64,000 bases of DNA from Stenomitos frigidus ULC18 (lineage in GTDB: Bacteria > Cyanobacteriota > Cyanobacteriia > Leptolyngbyales > Leptolyngbyaceae): positions 1-64,000 of the forward strand of contig NZ_PVWK01000079.1 of assembly GCF_003003795.1 (NCBI RefSeq), in the 5' to 3' direction. Below the pieces are notes generated by a model. The model ran no database searches. It was not told the origin of the DNA and worked only from the letters and a program-made list of their open reading frames with translations. The number at the start of each line of letters is the position of its first letter. Position 1 is the first letter of the stretch. Made by a program: the position numbers and the translations under genes. Positions 26,397 to 35,725 of this stretch are shown one piece after another.

Positions 26397-27023
26397 CTAG
26401 AATTGCTGCCCGCGCAGTTTTGTCAGCGATCGCTCTAGATTCTGCCTCGCCTGTGCCTCCAGTCGCTCCCGAAAAAACGAGGTGTAATAGATGGTCGATC
26501 GCTGGAGAAACCGCTCCAGAATGGCCGCACGTCCAGTACAGTATTGTGCTTTCGGGACCCAGGCATACTCGCGGCGGATACACTGCTCATACGCGTCAAA
26601 CGGCTCTGGCGCTTGCCCCAGGATTGATAAGTCGATATCTAGCAGCAACTTGCAATCATGGTGCTCTGGTAAGCGATCGTGCTTTGTGGCAACAATCATC
26701 GCGGCGATCCGATCGATAACAACAGCACTCACTCCAAGCTGTTGCAGCCGTTGGGTTGCCCAGAGCGCACTTTGTGCTTCGTTATCGACTGCGTTTGGAA
26801 CATAAACCGCATCATGGAACCACAGTGCTACTTCCACCTCAGCGGGGTGTTCTGCCTCGGCTTGAGCCAAATCAAACTGGCGCAAGCAAGCCTCAAGATG
26901 GGTAGCCGTATGGTAAGCACGGTGTGGTTGAAGATAGGCCTCCAGCAGTTGGGTGAAGAGCGCTGAACCGTCATGACCACCGAAGTGCTGCCATACCTTC
27001 TGGAAGCGAACAGGATCAAGCAT
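26397..27023 (-). CDS. HD-superfamily metal-dependent hydrolase
   Basis: This 208-residue soluble protein resembles the predicted metal-dependent HD phosphohydrolase family (COG4339 type). Visible features are YLQPHRAYHTATHLEACLRQ (first His), VEVALWFHDAVYVPNAVDNE (HD dyad in WFHDAVY) and LLLDIDLSILGQAPEPFDAY. Substrate unknown. It is convergent with the PaaK-like gene and 12 nt from a proline-rich gene fragment on the same strand upstream. Confidence 0.8.
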   Translation of the reverse strand: MLDPVRFQKVWQHFGGHDGSALFTQLLEAYLQPHRAYHTATHLEACLRQFDLAQAEAEHPAEVEVALWFHDAVYVPNAVDNEAQSALWATQRLQQLGVSAVVIDRIAAMIVATKHDRLPEHHDCKLLLDIDLSILGQAPEPFDAYEQCIRREYAWVPKAQYCTGRAAILERFLQRSTIYYTSFFRERLEAQARQNLERSLTKLRGQQF

Positions 27024-27035
27024 AGTCGTGCATGG

Positions 27036-27345
27036 TTAGGGAGCGGTGGGAGGAACTTCTACAGGCGATGGCTCGACAACGGCTTCAGGTGATGGGTTTG
27101 AAGGAGAAACGTCAGCGGGTGCTGGTGGCGATACAGGGGAGGCTTCCGGTGCTGGCGTTGTTGGCTGCAACGGTGGAGCGGTTGGTTTAGTCACGGGGAG
27201 CGATCGCGCAGGGGCAGGAGCAGAGCCTGGTTTAATGGGAGGCTCCTTCACTGTAGTTGCAGATGGCGTGGATGGTTCACCCTCACGGCGCTTCTTCTCT
27301 TCATCGGTGACTTGCTGGCGATCGTACCAATGCGGCTCTCTTCGT
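27036..27345 (-). pseudogene. Proline-rich gene tail without a start
   Basis: The minus frame reads REPHWYDRQQVTDEEKKRRE then a long Pro/Ala/Ser/Glu-rich tail (VSPPAPADVSPSNPSPEAVV) and a stop at 27036. In-frame stops occur just upstream at about 27346, where the sequence changes into a TonB-receptor fragment on the opposite strand. It is therefore the C-terminus of a larger, lost gene; the family is not recognised. Confidence 0.55.
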
Positions 27346-27367
27346 TCTCAACACGTTCAAAATCCTT

Positions 27368-27927
27368 GATCATGTGCAGCTTGAGCTGGGTCTACGCCAG
27401 AACTTCAACACCGAATTTGGTAGTTCAGCGAACCCCAGTGTTGGTACTCGCTGGGACATCACGCCAGCGATCGCGCTCCGTGGTAGTTGGGTCTCGGTAC
27501 GCCGCAATCCTGGGCTAGATCAGCTATATCTTTTTGATACCGTTCACGGCTGGTTGCCAAACCCAAAGCTAGACCCAGAGACAGGTTCTGCGTGGACAGC
27601 CGGGGTTGACCTGAACATAAGTTCTACCCTATCTGCCCAACTTACTTACTTTGGCAACCGTTTAGAGGATCGCATCAGCGTTGTTGCTGGACGCTGGGAA
27701 AATATTGGTCTGGTCAAAACTAATGGGTTTGAGGCCGGTGTCCGGTGGCGCATTACGCCTCAAATTTCGGCGCTGATCAATTACACCTATACCGATGCGC
27801 GGATTGAAACAGATGCAGAGAGGGGCTTACAGCTCAGTACCATTCCCTTCTCAGTCGCTACGAGAAAGTAAACCGCATCTACCAACCGGGTTTGACCTTT
27901 CGAGTCGGTCTCTCTGCGACTTTTTAA
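27368..27927 (+). pseudogene. TonB-dependent receptor, C-terminal barrel fragment
   Basis: The frame reads VQLELGLRQNFNTEFGSSAN, LRGSWVSVRRNPGLDQLYLF, NPKLDPETGSAWTAGVDLNI and NGFEAGVRWRITPQISALIN, typical of siderophore-receptor barrel strands. After IPFSVATRK it stops at 27871. A shifted frame then gives YEKVNRIYQPGLTFRVGLSA ending TF, the usual last strand with terminal Phe, stopping at 27925-27927. The plug domain and most of the barrel are absent, and there is a second internal deletion near 27858. It is a non-functional remnant. Confidence 0.75.
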
Positions 27928-27962
27928 TCCTAAGGAACGCAGATTTAATAAGGTGCAATTCT

Positions 27963-27998
27963 TTCTGTAGGGGCGTTCCATGTAACGTCCCTACAGAA
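27963..27998. terminator. Hairpin / extragenic palindrome
   Basis: TTCTGTAGGGGCGTT (27963-27977) pairs with AACGTCCCTACAGAA (27984-27998) with one mismatch. A related palindrome (CTGTAGGGTCAT...) follows rplI at 62722. Probably a dispersed palindrome that can terminate. Confidence 0.6.
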
Positions 27999-28120
27999 GG
28001 GAAATGGTTCAGATTAATTAATCCACGATCCTAAGGAAAAGGTTGGCGGGTCGCGGATTCATCGTCAGTCAGTGAGGTCAGTAGCCTAAAATCAAAGCAT
28101 TGTCAGCCCCTCAATGCTCT

Positions 28121-29044
28121 ATGCTGCCCATCATTTACTCTGACGATTTTTTGCTGCACGAAACGGGTTCCTTTCATCCCGAAAAACCAGAACGCTTGAC
28201 GGCCATTAGGAACGCATTGAAGTCAGCGGTTTGGGCCGATCAGTTGGATTGGCGATCGCCCACTCCCATTGCCACCCGTCCTGTGATGGCGCAGCTGCAA
28301 CAGGTGCATACTCAACGCTACATCGACGGTGTACAGCGGTTGGTAAGCCGTGGTGGTGGCTACATTGATGCCGATACACCCGTTTCGGCGCAGACTTACG
28401 ATGTGGCGCTGTTAGCGGTCAGTGCCTGGATGGATGGGGTCGATTGCGTCTTAGCGACCGATAATCCAGCGTTTGTCCTGGCGCGTCCACCCGGTCATCA
28501 TGCGGTCAGTGAAGTCGGTATGGGGTTTTGCATCTTTTCCAATGCCGCGATCGCCGCTCGTTACGCACTGGAACAACCCGGTGTCGATCGCGTGGCGATT
28601 CTGGATTGGGATGTGCATCACGGCAATGGTACCCAGGCGATCGTTGAAACCCATCCTCAGATTGCTTACTGTTCGCTGCATGAATCGCCGCAGTATCCTG
28701 GTACCGGAGCCGAGCATGAACGCGGCTTGCACAATAATGTACTCAACGTACCGATGCCGCCTGGCAGCACAATGGCAGCTTACGAACCGGCCTTTAGCCA
28801 GAAAGTGATGCCGTTTTTAACCGGCTTCCAACCCGATTTGCTCATCATTAGCGCTGGCTACGATGCCAACCATGCCGATCCCCTTGCTGGCATTTCACTC
28901 AAACCAGAAGACTTTGGGGTCTTTACACGCTACTGCTTAGCGCTCACCCGTCGCCTGCTCTTTGGGTTGGAAGGTGGTTACGATTTGGATGCGATCGGGC
29001 GATCGGTGGTTGCCACGATCGAGCCATGTTTGCCATTGAGATGA
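28121..29044 (+). CDS. Histone deacetylase/acetylpolyamine amidohydrolase family protein
   Basis: This 307-residue zinc hydrolase removes acetyl groups from lysine or polyamine-like substrates. Catalytic landmarks: RPPGHHAVSEVGMGFCIFSN (His pair), ILDWDVHHGNGTQAIVE (zinc-binding Asp and His), SAGYDANHADPLAG (second zinc Asp) and FGLEGGYDL. The N-terminus LPIIYSDDFLLHETGSFHPE is typical. ATG at 28121 chosen over an upstream TTG. It is monocistronic. Confidence 0.9.
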   Translation: MLPIIYSDDFLLHETGSFHPEKPERLTAIRNALKSAVWADQLDWRSPTPIATRPVMAQLQQVHTQRYIDGVQRLVSRGGGYIDADTPVSAQTYDVALLAVSAWMDGVDCVLATDNPAFVLARPPGHHAVSEVGMGFCIFSNAAIAARYALEQPGVDRVAILDWDVHHGNGTQAIVETHPQIAYCSLHESPQYPGTGAEHERGLHNNVLNVPMPPGSTMAAYEPAFSQKVMPFLTGFQPDLLIISAGYDANHADPLAGISLKPEDFGVFTRYCLALTRRLLFGLEGGYDLDAIGRSVVATIEPCLPLR

Positions 29045-29119
29045 TGTGAGGCGGACAAAGAATGGGTAATGGTTTCTGGAAAATTTTAGAAATTTCCTAA
29101 TTTCCATCCTGGAACGCGT

Positions 29120-30559
29120 TTAAATCGGTAAGCCGATCACAAAGACGCTCCCTTCGCCCAGTTTCGATCGCACCGAGATCGTACCGCCCATCCCTTCTAC
29201 TAAAGTTTTGACAATGGCTAACCCTAAGCCATGACCTCCAGTCGAACGAGCACGGGCTTCATCAACTCGGTAGAAGCGTTCAAAAATGCGACTCTGATCC
29301 TGGAGCGGAATACCAACGCCGCGATCGTGCACCTGGATGGTTGCCTGCTGGTCTGTTCCCTCCAGAATTAAATCAATCGGTTGGTTGGGCTCCGAATATT
29401 TCACGGCATTATCGATCAGGTTGATCAACACCTGTCTCAGGCGATCGCGGTCTACGATGGCGACTACTGTTTTTGTTGCTTGCACTTGGAGCAACCGACT
29501 ACTAAATTTCTCTGCCATCCCTGCCACTTCAAAAACCAGATCATTCAAACTGATCGGCTCTAAAAGATAATGCGCGTAACCGCTATCAGCTCGTGCTAAA
29601 TCGAGTAAGTCTTGCAGCAGGCGCACTGTGCGATCGGCTTCCGATGCAGCCGTTTCCAGCGCCTCTTGCTGATAGTCGGTTAAGTTGTTACTGCGCCGCA
29701 GCAAACTTTGCAAATAGCCCAACACAACCGTCAAGGGTGTGCGCAACTCATGGGAAATATTGCCAACAAACTGTCGCTGCTGTTCCCAGGCATCCGATAG
29801 CCGTGACAGCATCATGTTGAAAGTTTGCGCCAGTTCTTTTACTTCGGTTGGTGCATTGCTTAGTTGCAGCTTGGCTTGGCTCAAATCATCGACTGAAATG
29901 GCGCCTGCCATTTGACTCATTTCCTGTAAGGGCTGCAACGATCGCCGAATTCGCAGGGCGATCGCGGCCATCGTCAGCATGGTTGCCAGCACGCAGACGA
30001 TCGCTAAACCCTGGATCGCAGCAATCAATTGCCGCTGGTCTTCCGTTATATCCTGCGCCATGTAGACCTTGCCCAACAGCTTTCCCTTTGCTGTCACCAA
30101 ACCTTGATACAAAATCAGGTAGTGACTCCCAACTTTATAGACCTGAGGTTTGAGTGGCATCTCCGCTAATGACATCAGTTCGTCCGTTGCGGTAAACGAT
30201 GAGGTCGCCCCCGTTGACTGGGCGAGCAGTTGCTTGCCATCGATACTTTTCACCCAGATCACTAGCCCCGCTACAGACACATTATTGATGGTCTTTTGGA
30301 GGCCGATTTCAACTGGCAGCATTTCACTATAAAGTTCCACATCGCGGGGAAAGCGATTAGCGATGTATTCCACACTCTGAGTATGAGTTGTAATCAAGAG
30401 CTGCTGCATTTTCCAGCTTGTCCAGATAGCAACGCAACTCAGACATAGCACCGAGAGCGCAGCAATTTCTGTGGTTAAACGAAACTGAAGGGAAGCCGTA
30501 TCCAGTGGCCTTCGCTTGACACGACGCATTGCCCCCCGGAGTGTGTGAATTAGTTGCAT
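29120..30559 (-). CDS. Sensor histidine kinase (HAMP, HisKA, HATPase)
   Basis: This is a 479-residue two-pass membrane kinase. A first helix lies near residues 34-56 (IAALSVLCLSCVAIWTSW), followed by an extracytoplasmic sensor of about 120 residues. A second helix (GLAIVCVLATMLTMAAIAL) and a HAMP segment come next. The phospho-acceptor motif is FVGNISHELRTPLTVVLGYL, then the N box LINLIDNAVKYSEP, G1 box HDRGVGIPLQD, F box IFERFYRVDEARA and G2 box TGGHGLGLAIVKTLVEGMGG. No response regulator gene is adjacent, so it is an orphan kinase here; the signal is unknown. Start ATG at 30559. Confidence 0.92.
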   Translation of the reverse strand: MQLIHTLRGAMRRVKRRPLDTASLQFRLTTEIAALSVLCLSCVAIWTSWKMQQLLITTHTQSVEYIANRFPRDVELYSEMLPVEIGLQKTINNVSVAGLVIWVKSIDGKQLLAQSTGATSSFTATDELMSLAEMPLKPQVYKVGSHYLILYQGLVTAKGKLLGKVYMAQDITEDQRQLIAAIQGLAIVCVLATMLTMAAIALRIRRSLQPLQEMSQMAGAISVDDLSQAKLQLSNAPTEVKELAQTFNMMLSRLSDAWEQQRQFVGNISHELRTPLTVVLGYLQSLLRRSNNLTDYQQEALETAASEADRTVRLLQDLLDLARADSGYAHYLLEPISLNDLVFEVAGMAEKFSSRLLQVQATKTVVAIVDRDRLRQVLINLIDNAVKYSEPNQPIDLILEGTDQQATIQVHDRGVGIPLQDQSRIFERFYRVDEARARSTGGHGLGLAIVKTLVEGMGGTISVRSKLGEGSVFVIGLPI

Positions 30560-31161
30560 TGGCAATTAGCGATGTCCGTGCATTTCATCAAATTGCAGAT
30601 AAATTCTAGTGAAAGCATGCGTTTAATGATTATGCAGAAACTTGAGTTTCTTCGCGAGCAGACGCGAGCCAAAACCCAAGTGACGTCCGGAAACCCGGTT
30701 TCTCTCGAAACAAGTGTCAGTACTAAAGCAGGAAACTATTTCTACTGTAGCCGAAGCCCTCTCTGTAGAATGATGTGGATTTAATGTCTCCCTGAGTTTT
30801 TGCTGAGAAAGGCGATCGTGCTGAGAGCGAATTAGCCGTTGCGTCTGTTCCTCACAAGTTCCTCAAAGTTTTTTCTTACTCTTGAGATGCTGTTAGCAAC
30901 GCAATTCTGCTCTTCAAGGCAACGGTAGCGACAGCACTTAACCGACAGCACTTAATAAAGATGGCTGGTTCCTAACAGACTGCTTGCGATCGACGGTTCT
31001 GAACTGGTTCGCCATCCTTTTCATCAGTGCGTCTTGCTAACGTCACTGGCGCTGATGCAAACACTGCGGCCTGTTCTGTTCAATGACACAACCCAGCAGC
31101 AGGGTTCTTGAGGAGAGGTTTTGAGCAAAAAAGGCGTTACGTATTGAACAAAGGAGGTTCT
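30560..31161. other. Intergenic region before the first usp gene
   Basis: This 600-nt gap has one copy of the GGAAACCCGGTTTCT palindrome (30689-30703) and no convincing gene; a short frame at 30554-30784 lacks a ribosome site and any family resemblance. The usp promoter must lie in the right half. Confidence 0.5.
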
Positions 31162-31692
31162 ATGTTTCACAAAATTCTCGTTGCAGTCGATAGCTCTAAT
31201 AGTGGCAAAAAGGTCTTTGAGGAAGCACTTGCGTTAGCTAAAGCAACCAAAGCAACGCTAATGCTCTTACACGTGCTCTCAGGCGAGGAAGTAGGTAGCC
31301 CCAAATATCCTGCCTTAACAACGCTGGAATACTATCCAACGCTGGATGGCAGCATGCTCGATATTTATCGAGAGCAGTGGCAGCACTACGAAAAACAAGG
31401 ACTAGAACGACTGCGGTCGCTGACGCAGACAGCGACCGATGCAGGTGTACCAACAGAGTTCACTCAAAATCTTGGCAGCCCTGGGCCCGTGATCTGCCAG
31501 CTTGCCCGTAACCTGGACGTTGACCTGGTTATGCTGGGTCGTCGGGGGCACTCTGGCTTAAGTGAGTTGCTTTTAGGTAGCGTGAGTAATTATGTGCTGC
31601 ATCATGCACCCTGCTCAGTGCTCACAGTGCAGGGCGAAACTCATGCTGATGCAGACGCTGCTATGGCAAAACAAGCCTCGATCGCGTCCTAA
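31162..31692 (+). CDS. Universal stress protein
   Basis: This 176-residue single UspA-domain protein begins MFHKILVAVDSSNSGKKVFE and has the ATP-binding signature LVMLGRRGHSGLSELLLGSV followed by SNYVLHHAPCSVLTVQG, matching G-2x-G-9x-G(S/T). It should bind ATP and act in stress adaptation. ATG at 31162 has a near-perfect AAGGAGG 7 nt upstream, ruling out the longer frame from 31108. It is monocistronic. Confidence 0.93.
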   Translation: MFHKILVAVDSSNSGKKVFEEALALAKATKATLMLLHVLSGEEVGSPKYPALTTLEYYPTLDGSMLDIYREQWQHYEKQGLERLRSLTQTATDAGVPTEFTQNLGSPGPVICQLARNLDVDLVMLGRRGHSGLSELLLGSVSNYVLHHAPCSVLTVQGETHADADAAMAKQASIAS

Positions 31693-31776
31693 ACCTGTAG
31701 CGCGATCAAGCCTTGAAAGAAGATGGTTTGCGATGCCGATCAAACAGCAAGACTAACGTGTAGCGAGGCTTGATCC

Positions 31777-32502
31777 ATGTCTAAACAAGCGCTTGAGAAC
31801 CAGGAGCACCGACCGATCCACATCTTAAGCCGGAGCAAAAGCTGGACGCTATGGGAAGCATGGGTGGCCGCAACCGCGATCGCTGAATTTGTGGGCTTAG
31901 GGATTGTTCTCATTGCCAGCACCACGCTGAATCTGCTGGGCACCACTGAAATCGTCGCCGTTTTGCATCTTGTCGGTTTGCTACAAGGTATTATACTCGG
32001 CTTTGCCCAATGGCTTGTGCTGCGACGGTACATTAAACACATTGGCAAATGGATTGCGATGACGGCGATCGCGGCCTCGATCGCTTGGTTGATTGGCATT
32101 AAAGCCAGCGCAATCATTTCGTTCTTCCTGATCCTGGATCATACAGGCACCGTTGAGGTGAAAACCCTGGCGCTCGCTAGAGCTGTGCTTCTTTTAGGAG
32201 CCTGGGTCGGAAGCGTCTTAGGGTTGGCTCAATGGCTGGTGCTGAGAGAGCATATCCGCCGAGCAGGCTGGTGGATTTTTGCCAATGCAATTGCCTGGGC
32301 GTTTGGGCTGCTCGTTGCTTACGCAGGAACAACCTTCATGACGATCGATCGCTTTAATCTTGCGACCGCTCTAGCAGCAGCGGCCACTGGCTTAACGGTC
32401 GGCGCTGTTGTCGGCGGTATTACAGGTATCGCGCTGCTCTGGCTCTTAAAGCCACGTTTGTTAAGGCATGCGGCAAAACCTGCCTCTCGGAAGTCTCCTT
32501 GA
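31777..32502 (+). CDS. Multi-pass membrane protein with internal duplication
   Basis: This 241-residue integral membrane protein has about six helices. A motif occurs twice: GFAQWLVLRRYIKHIGKWIA at about residue 75 and GLAQWLVLREHIRRAGWWIF at about residue 150. This indicates two homologous halves. Proteins with this (G)xAQWLVLR motif are common in cyanobacteria but have no known function. It starts 84 nt after usp on the same strand and may share its transcript. Confidence 0.7.
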   Translation: MSKQALENQEHRPIHILSRSKSWTLWEAWVAATAIAEFVGLGIVLIASTTLNLLGTTEIVAVLHLVGLLQGIILGFAQWLVLRRYIKHIGKWIAMTAIAASIAWLIGIKASAIISFFLILDHTGTVEVKTLALARAVLLLGAWVGSVLGLAQWLVLREHIRRAGWWIFANAIAWAFGLLVAYAGTTFMTIDRFNLATALAAAATGLTVGAVVGGITGIALLWLLKPRLLRHAAKPASRKSP

Positions 32503-32565
32503 TCCAGTACCGATGCAGTTAGAACGTGCAAGCCTAACCCCCCAAACTCATACTGATGCAATGCA

Positions 32566-32604
32566 CTAGAAAAAAGGGAAACCTCTAAAGTCTCCTTTTT
32601 CTAG
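32566..32604 (+). terminator. Hairpin after the membrane-protein gene
   Basis: CTAGAAAAAAGGGA (32566-32579) pairs with TCTCCTTTTTCTAG (32591-32604), giving an A/T-rich stem whose 3' arm includes a T5 run. It lies 64 nt after the stop codon at 32502. Confidence 0.55.
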
Positions 32605-32698
32605 CAGAGCGGCTCGATCGCACGAAGTTTGGGAATCTCTTCTGAGTCAGCGTGATAAACAGTGCCGTAGGATGATGAGCAAAGATTACAGCAGCCTT

Positions 32699-33736
32699 TT
32701 ACGCCGTATAACTTCTGCCTAAACCAAGCGCACCCAACCCTTTGCGATAAGCGATCGAGGTTCTATCTGCGCCGATATGCGATTCAGCGGAGAGTTCTAA
32801 CGGCAGATCTTCAGGATACTGTGCTTCAACCACTTCCTTGTCTTCGGCAAACACCTGGTAATTGAACTCAAACACTGGTTCCAGCGGTGCGTCTTTATCA
32901 AAGTTGCGGCACAGTGGGACGAAAACGCGCGTTTTGCGAGCTGATACTGGAGAGGCTGCGTTGAGAATGCACAGTCGCCCTTCGCCAGGGAAATGCACCG
33001 TCAGACGTGCTGTAAACGGGAAAAAGACCTCAAAAATACGGAGCCATTGAAAATCAGGCGGAGCCAAATCCTGCATCGCTTTAGGAAAGTTGCTGACCGT
33101 ACTGAGATATTCAGCGCGAATCCCATTCGGCGTTTTATCAACTTCATAGCGCGGCACGACTGGATTGTTGAGGTCGCCGAAGGTGTTGGTATGCACCCAG
33201 GCAAAGTGAGCCACATCCAAAAAGCCCTCAACCTGTCTACCTGCCGCTGCATTGAGATCGACAGCATCAGGAAGAATCTGTTGATAGTCGGGGTCATCCC
33301 ATTCGTGCAGGTTGGGCAAGGGATACTGTTCGCCGCCACCCAGGGATGTCCATACCAAGCCATACGCTTCTTTGACAGGATAGGTTTTGAGGCAAAGCTT
33401 GATGGGAATGCTAGTACCCGGACTGGCTGGCACTTCGACGCAACGACCCTCTGCCGAGTAATGAAACCCGTGATACTTGCAGACGAGCTGATCGCCGCTG
33501 ACCCATCCCATACTCAACGGAATGCCTCGGTGCAAGCAAATATCGTTTGCCACAGAAATGCCCGCAGAGGTGCGCCAAATAACCAGCCGTTGATCCAGCA
33601 GCGTCGCAGAGAGGGGCTGCTCTTTCACATCACGGCTAAAGGCGATCGGATACCAGAAGGGCGCAAGAGCGTCCCAATCTGATTCGGTAAACGTACATCC
33701 TCGTGGATAAACCGTTCGATGAGCTGTACTAACCAT
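32699..33736 (-). CDS. Rieske [2Fe-2S] non-heme iron oxygenase
   Basis: This 345-residue ring-hydroxylating or demethylating oxygenase alpha-type subunit has the Rieske cluster ligands Cys67-x-His69 (ANDICLHRGIPLS) and Cys86-x2-His89 (LVCKYHGFHYSAEG). The mononuclear iron site is GFLDVAHFAWVHTNTFGD, giving the Asp/His/His set. The layout is close to vanillate O-demethylase and pheophorbide-type oxygenases, but it lacks the C-terminal membrane helices of PaO/Tic55. Substrate unknown; no reductase gene is adjacent, so a ferredoxin probably supplies electrons. Start ATG at 33736. Confidence 0.88.
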   Translation of the reverse strand: MVSTAHRTVYPRGCTFTESDWDALAPFWYPIAFSRDVKEQPLSATLLDQRLVIWRTSAGISVANDICLHRGIPLSMGWVSGDQLVCKYHGFHYSAEGRCVEVPASPGTSIPIKLCLKTYPVKEAYGLVWTSLGGGEQYPLPNLHEWDDPDYQQILPDAVDLNAAAGRQVEGFLDVAHFAWVHTNTFGDLNNPVVPRYEVDKTPNGIRAEYLSTVSNFPKAMQDLAPPDFQWLRIFEVFFPFTARLTVHFPGEGRLCILNAASPVSARKTRVFVPLCRNFDKDAPLEPVFEFNYQVFAEDKEVVEAQYPEDLPLELSAESHIGADRTSIAYRKGLGALGLGRSYTA

Positions 33737-33913
33737 GTCAACTACGACTCCTTACAACAACGTGTGGCGCACGACACGCTAAGGTATGCGGTATACATAG
33801 TCCAATGACAGGGCAGTGAGTTGCAGTCACGCTTGTTACCGAACAAACAATTGTGATCGAACCTTTGGTTGCTGCTTCGATCGGCCGCAAGGGAATAGTG
33901 ACGAAGAAAGGAG

Positions 33914-33985
33914 CGGTCAGGAGTCAGGAGTCAGTGGTCAGCAAAAAGCTGATAGCTGATGGCTGACCGCTGATAGCTGCTACAA
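33914..33985. repeat. STRR-type repeats (GGTCAGGAGTCA / GCTGATAGCTGA)
   Basis: Tandem heptads GTCAGGA, GTCAGGA, GTCAGTG, GTCAGCA are followed by AGCTGATAGCTGATGGCTGA-type units. The same words recur at 43740-43800, 49029-49081 and 61975-62043. It lies between the oxygenase and malic enzyme genes. Confidence 0.8.
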
Positions 33986-34003
33986 CGTGCTGTTCTTTAA
34001 CCT

Positions 34004-35395
34004 CTACATACGAGCCACACCGTCCTGCCGTGCGGCCTGCTGCACAGCGGCAGAAACAGCGGTCGCTACGCGCTCATCAAAAACGGACGGGATAATAAAC
34101 TCGCGATTCAGATCGGACGGTTTGATCAGCGAGGCGATTGCCTGTGCCGCTTCCAAATACATATTGATCGTAAAGGTGGACGCACGGCAGTCTAAGGCAC
34201 CGCGAAACACACCTGGAAACGCCAGTACGTTATTGATCTGGTTGGGATAGTCACTGCGTCCAGTGGCCATAATAGCGACATCCTGCATCACCAACTCGGG
34301 CTGAATTTCGGGAATTGGGTTTGCCATCGCAAAGACGATCGGGTCTTTTGCCATCGATCGCACCATTTCCGGTGTCACCACTCCTGGCGCACTGACACCC
34401 AAGAAAATATCACTATCTTTCATGGCATCGGCCAGTTTGCCACCCTTCTCAATCGCAAATTCCTGCTTTTGCGTGGTCAAATCTGGGCGATCGAGCGACA
34501 GAATACCTTTAGAGTCGCACATGGCGATATGTTCCGCGCCTGCTTTACGAAGGAGACGAGCGATCGCCACGCCCGCCGCTCCAGCACCATTAATGACAAT
34601 CTTCACCTCTGCCATCGACTTGCTCACAAGCTTCAACGCGTTGATCAATGCTGCCAGCGTCACAATCGCTGTTCCATGCTGATCGTCGTGGAAGACCGGA
34701 ATATTTAGTTCGCGCTGCAAACGCGCTTCAATCTCAAAGCAGCGGGGAGCGGCAATATCTTCCAAATTGATGCCACCGAAAACAGGCGCGATATTTTTGA
34801 CCGTTTCCACGATTGCATCCGTGTCTTGCGTTGCCAAGCAAATGGGGAATGCATCCAAACCACCAAATTCTTTGAACAGCATGGCTTTCCCTTCCATCAC
34901 GGGCAAAGCCGCTTCGGGGCCAAGATTGCCCAACCCCAGCACGGCACTACCATCGGTGACGATCGCTACGGTATTTTGCTTAATCGTGAGGGTATACGCT
35001 TTTTCGGGATCTTCGGCGATCGCGGTACAAATCCGCCCGACACCTGGCGTATAGGCCATTGCCAAATCTGCTTGACCCCGCAGCGGAATACGGCTCTCTA
35101 CAGTGATCTTGCCACCCCGATGCAAATCAAAGGTGCGATCGTACACGTTCAACACTTTAATGTCTGGCAAGGCCTTGACCGCTTTCACAATGGTCTCGGC
35201 ATGTTCGGTGCTGGCAGCGTCGATCGTAATGTCCCGAAGCGACAGTTGGCGGGTCTGCTCAATCAAATCAATCTGACCCATGTTGCCGCCTAAGCTAGAG
35301 ACCGCCTTGGTCACCGATGCCAACATGCCCGGTCGGTTTGGCACCTGAAAACGGATGGTCAGACTAAAGCTGGAGTTAGGAGTGAGGTTAGTCAT
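34004..35395 (-). CDS. Malic enzyme with N-terminal ACT domain
   Basis: This 463-residue enzyme oxidatively decarboxylates malate to pyruvate. An ACT regulatory domain occupies residues about 10-80 (RFQVPNRPGMLASVTKAVSS), followed by the malic domain with AMAYTPGVGRICTAIAEDPE, the metal-binding FHDDQHGTAIVTLAALINAL and the Rossmann glycine motif IVINGAGAAGVAIARLLRKA. The C-terminus reads ATGRSDYPNQINNVLAFPGV. ACT-fused malic enzymes are usually allosterically controlled by an amino acid; the ligand here is unknown. ATG at 35395 gives MTNLTPNSS; the six extra upstream residues look unrelated. Confidence 0.92.
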   Translation of the reverse strand: MTNLTPNSSFSLTIRFQVPNRPGMLASVTKAVSSLGGNMGQIDLIEQTRQLSLRDITIDAASTEHAETIVKAVKALPDIKVLNVYDRTFDLHRGGKITVESRIPLRGQADLAMAYTPGVGRICTAIAEDPEKAYTLTIKQNTVAIVTDGSAVLGLGNLGPEAALPVMEGKAMLFKEFGGLDAFPICLATQDTDAIVETVKNIAPVFGGINLEDIAAPRCFEIEARLQRELNIPVFHDDQHGTAIVTLAALINALKLVSKSMAEVKIVINGAGAAGVAIARLLRKAGAEHIAMCDSKGILSLDRPDLTTQKQEFAIEKGGKLADAMKDSDIFLGVSAPGVVTPEMVRSMAKDPIVFAMANPIPEIQPELVMQDVAIMATGRSDYPNQINNVLAFPGVFRGALDCRASTFTINMYLEAAQAIASLIKPSDLNREFIIPSVFDERVATAVSAAVQQAARQDGVARM

Positions 35396-35478
35396 GCGCG
35401 TTGGGGATGGCAATTGTAGAGTGTCGATTTGAAACGTAGCGATTTGAAACGGGTCTCAAGCATCAGGCTAAAGAGCGA

Positions 35479-35601
35479 AGGAGATTTCTAGTCAACAAAA
35501 TACCCGTAGGGGCAGATTTGATCATAAAGTTAACGGCTAGAAGACAAAACTCTGGCAAAACCTGCCCGTCCCTAACGGTAATTTTTTCTGGAAATCTCCT
35601 A
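35479..35601 (+). mobile_element. MITE-like element, copy 2
   Basis: Left terminus AGGAGATTTCTAGTCAACAA and right terminus TTTTTTCTGGAAATCTCCTA; the outer 13 nt (AGGAGATTTCTAG / CTGGAAATCTCCT) are inverted repeats with one mismatch. Interior shared words are CGTAGGGGCAGATTTGATCA, AAAGTTAACGGCTAGAAG and CTCTGGCAAAACCTGCCCGT. It lies upstream of, and in the same gap as, the malic enzyme start. No coding capacity. Confidence 0.8.
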
Positions 35602-35725
35602 AGCCATTCAATGCGTCCCTAGCTTAGCAGAGCCGATCGAAGCTAGCTTAAAGGAATGTTTGACCCGCAATTGTACCAAGTCACACCAACTGCTTTGATG
35701 TAGTCATCATGAAATATTCGTCTCT

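Noticed and set aside
30554-30784. 76-codon frame upstream of the first usp gene
   Set aside because: Crosses a dispersed palindrome and has no motif or ribosome site.
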